A stretch of DNA of 64,000 bases from Sitta carolinensis (taxonomy: Eukaryota > Chordata > Aves > Passeriformes > Sittidae): NCBI GenBank assembly GCA_032173965.1, contig CM063284.1, positions 132,671,125 through 132,735,124 of the forward strand. The letters run 5' to 3'. Below the pieces are notes generated by a model, which was not told where the DNA came from, did no database searches, and was given only the letters and a program-made list of their open reading frames with translations. Numbering within the stretch: position 1 is the first letter of the stretch; each line of letters starts with the position of its first letter. Both the position numbers and the translations under genes were made by a program. This document shows positions 61,583 through 64,000 of this stretch, one piece after another.

Positions 61583-64000
61583 CTGCACTTTTTATTTTCT
61601 TTTTAACTGCATAAATTATGTTCCATTCAACATACCAATTATATATGAATAATTTGTCATCTGTTTCTGTTATTGTTGATGTTCATTGAATCAGTTAGAA
61701 GGGTTCGCGCTCATAGAAAATCCTGTCAGTTTAGGAAACAATAGCTTTACATATGGAATGGTTTCGAAGGACTATTCAGTCTTAAACTGACCTTCCCAGG
61801 CATATTGTGTTCTTCTGTAGGCCCCTGAGGATGCCTTCCTGGGCATTGTGATGTGCAGAACACAGACATAGCTGAGGCTAAGAAATGCACAGCTTGTGGG
61901 CTGAAAGGATGCCACTGCACTGCTCCTGGGGGTCTGATTCCTGGGGTGGGCCTTGCCCCCGCAGCCAGGAGGTGTCTGGAAGGAGGCCCATCGCTGTTTC
62001 TCTAAATTTCTGTGGTGGAAGAGCTGGGTATGTAGGAATGGGCAGAGGGGATGGCACTACAGGGAGGTGGTGGCGCCTCAGGCAGTGCTCAGTGCTTGGC
62101 TGGCTGCACAAAGCTTTGCACAGGCAGCGCTTCCCTGAGTGGCTGCACGCACAGGGAAACCTGGAGTGGGACAGGCTTGGCAAGACTGTTGTTGTCTTCT
62201 CCCTTACTCTCTTTTTCAAGTCTTCTGGGAAAGTTTAGGTGGCAGACTGGGTCCACCTCTTAATTTTTGGGTCAGTTGGGAACATAAGTGATGACAGTGG
62301 CTGTCTCCCATACTGCTACCCAGCTGGAGGGGCATACAGGCTTTGCCTGTCTGGGCCGTGCCCCTTCCTGAAGCACCCAGCCACAGGCTTCTCCAGCACT
62401 GGTTAGCTCCAGTGGAAGCTAACCACAGCACCTGCCATCTTGGCAGTGTCCTGTGCTGCTGCTGTGACAAATGCCTGTGTGCCTGGGGGGCAGGGTGCAG
62501 AGGGCCCTCCTGGCTGCTCTGCAGTGCTGCTCACGTGTGATGCACCTGCCAGGTGCAGTCTCACAAAGCCACTCCCAGGGAGCTGCAGAGACTTACACCT
62601 TGGTCTGCATCTGCAGCTCACCTACCTGCATGCCCTGATTGACAGACACCATCCTTTTAACAAACTGATGGAGCCTCCCTGCTTACCAAACCCAGCACCT
62701 ATTCCAGCCAGGCTAGCTCTTGCTTGGCATGGAGTGTATGCAAGAGCTTTGCCATGATGTCTACTTCCAAATGCAGTGTGTGGAAAGCAAACTGTATCCA
62801 CATATCCCTACATTGCCCAGAAATAGTGTGTTTCTGCAATGGAGAGGCACTGTGGAAGCTGAAGATGCAGCCATGGCCCTGGTGCAGAAGAACAGTTCTT
62901 CATCTGTAGTGGTATCTACACCGGATGGTGGCCAAAGTGAACAAGAGAATGTTGTTAAATTTATGGTGTGCACCTGATCAAGAGTTTTTCAACCACAGAG
63001 TTCATGTCCTACTAGACAGCTAGAGAACAGTTTATGGAGGGTGAAGAAAGATAATCCTTTTAATTGTCTTTTAATAATTGCTAGTGTTTCATCTCTATCT
63101 AAGATATTTGACTAAGCCCCTTGGGCTCTGAGTTTCATGAGGCAACAGGTTCTGCCAGGAAGGATTCACAGTTCATGCTCCATGGGAGAGCTTCATGGGT
63201 GAGCTCATGACTTTACTCCTTGTTTTGTTCCTTCTGTTTTAAGCTGCCTCCATGAACTTCAGTGACTGCAATGTCACAGAAACAGAGCAGAGTGGGGAAA
63301 CAGAGGGAAATTAGGCATCAACTTTTTTATGCTTTTCCCCTCCTGCTCGTGCATTAGGTACGTGAATCAGCTGGACATAAAGGCTATGCTGAAGGAAAGA
63401 GAAAGGAGGTAATTGAAAATGGGATGAAATACAACATGAATTTGCTCAAAGCAGATCATGCCAAATTAACATTGTGCCCTTTTTTCTATAACATAGCTGA
63501 CCTTTTCTGGCAAGGCATATGCAATCTGCACTAAGTTGTTGAAAAAACCCAAATAACTTCTTTCTTATATTGAAGAAACATGAATTTTAATATAAGGAAA
63601 ACATTGGTAAATAGGAAGATAATGGTGGGTTATAACTGAATGACAGCAAACATGCCAAAACAAATGCTGGTGGAATACCTCCAGGACTGGACTTGGAATG
63701 GACCTTATTTAATGGCTCAATTCACAACTGTGTCACCAGAAGTGAAAAGGAGGCAATAACAAAAACTGATGACATCTTGCTGGTAACAGAAATGTCTTGA
63801 AGTGTAATAGTGGAGCAGTAGCTATGGGCTCTGGGCTGGCTGCTGTAAGGGTGAAGATGTTCAGCTCTGGGACACCACTTGCTATGAATACAGCCATTTA
63901 CCAGGGGAAGGAGATGACTGGCTGGATGTGAGTGTGCTGCACTGGAGCTGGTCCATGAGCTGCATCATGCTGCATTAGTCAGTCATAGCAGGACTGTGAG
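61583..64000. other. No gene recognised; GC-richer patch at 61.9-62.6 kb
   Basis: A moderately GC-rich patch at about 61880-62640 has overlapping open frames on both strands, up to 117 codons, none with a recognisable domain. It is CTG/CAG-rich but not notably CpG-dense, so it is not a typical island. The remainder to the window end is ordinary spacer. Confidence 0.45.

Noticed and set aside
61885..62238. A 117-codon plus-strand frame in the GC-richer patch
   Set aside because: A 113-codon frame covers almost the same bases on the other strand, and neither shows a domain.
51000..64000. GRHL2 first exons, expected on this side by vertebrate gene order
   Set aside because: I looked for the short MSQESDN start and for the following conserved exon and found neither on either strand.

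Overview
This is vertebrate nuclear DNA, almost certainly from a bird and probably from a songbird (Passeriformes). Three things point there: an exactly conserved spliced vertebrate gene (ZNF706), several CR1 LINE fragments, and a short tRNA-Ile-headed, CR1-tailed element at about 57.73-57.87 kb that matches the TguSINE1 type known from passerines. The host assignment rests on recognising these repeat families by eye. There are no bacterial or phage features and no CRISPR array.

Layout: 1-7.6 kb is AT-rich intergenic DNA with an old CR1 copy at about 2.9-3.9 kb. ZNF706 lies on the minus strand from about 13.08 kb (CpG-island promoter) down to about 7.6 kb (poly(A) signal). Two coding exons (9786-9920 and 8527-8622) join in phase 0 to give a 76-residue protein. 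A predicted non-coding first exon ends at a GTGAGC donor at 12920/12921.

From 13.5 kb to 64 kb I see no coding exon. This block holds retrovirus-type LTRs: a 341-bp solo LTR at 28.6-29.0 kb with a perfect 6-bp target duplication, an ERVL-like LTR at about 31.2-31.7 kb and another at about 49.3-49.6 kb. It also holds younger CR1 3' ends (53.4-53.75 kb plus strand, 61.3-61.6 kb minus strand), the tRNA-derived SINE, and microsatellites at 30.9 and 34.7 kb. Two short isolated CpG islands (51.83-52.03 and 53.83-54.13 kb) have no recognisable protein. They could be promoters of unannotated, probably non-coding, transcripts or first exons of a gene outside the window.

ZNF706 is the only protein gene I can defend. 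Nearly all other open frames are chance frames in GC-rich islands, repeats or AT-rich spacer. In other vertebrates ZNF706 lies between YWHAZ and GRHL2, but I found no exon of either here. I found no convincing new biological system. The most checkable observations are the intact solo LTR with its hairpin, the orphan CpG islands, and the ZNF706 promoter, which has a perfect PAR-bZIP (D-box) palindrome and a GGGCC repeat.
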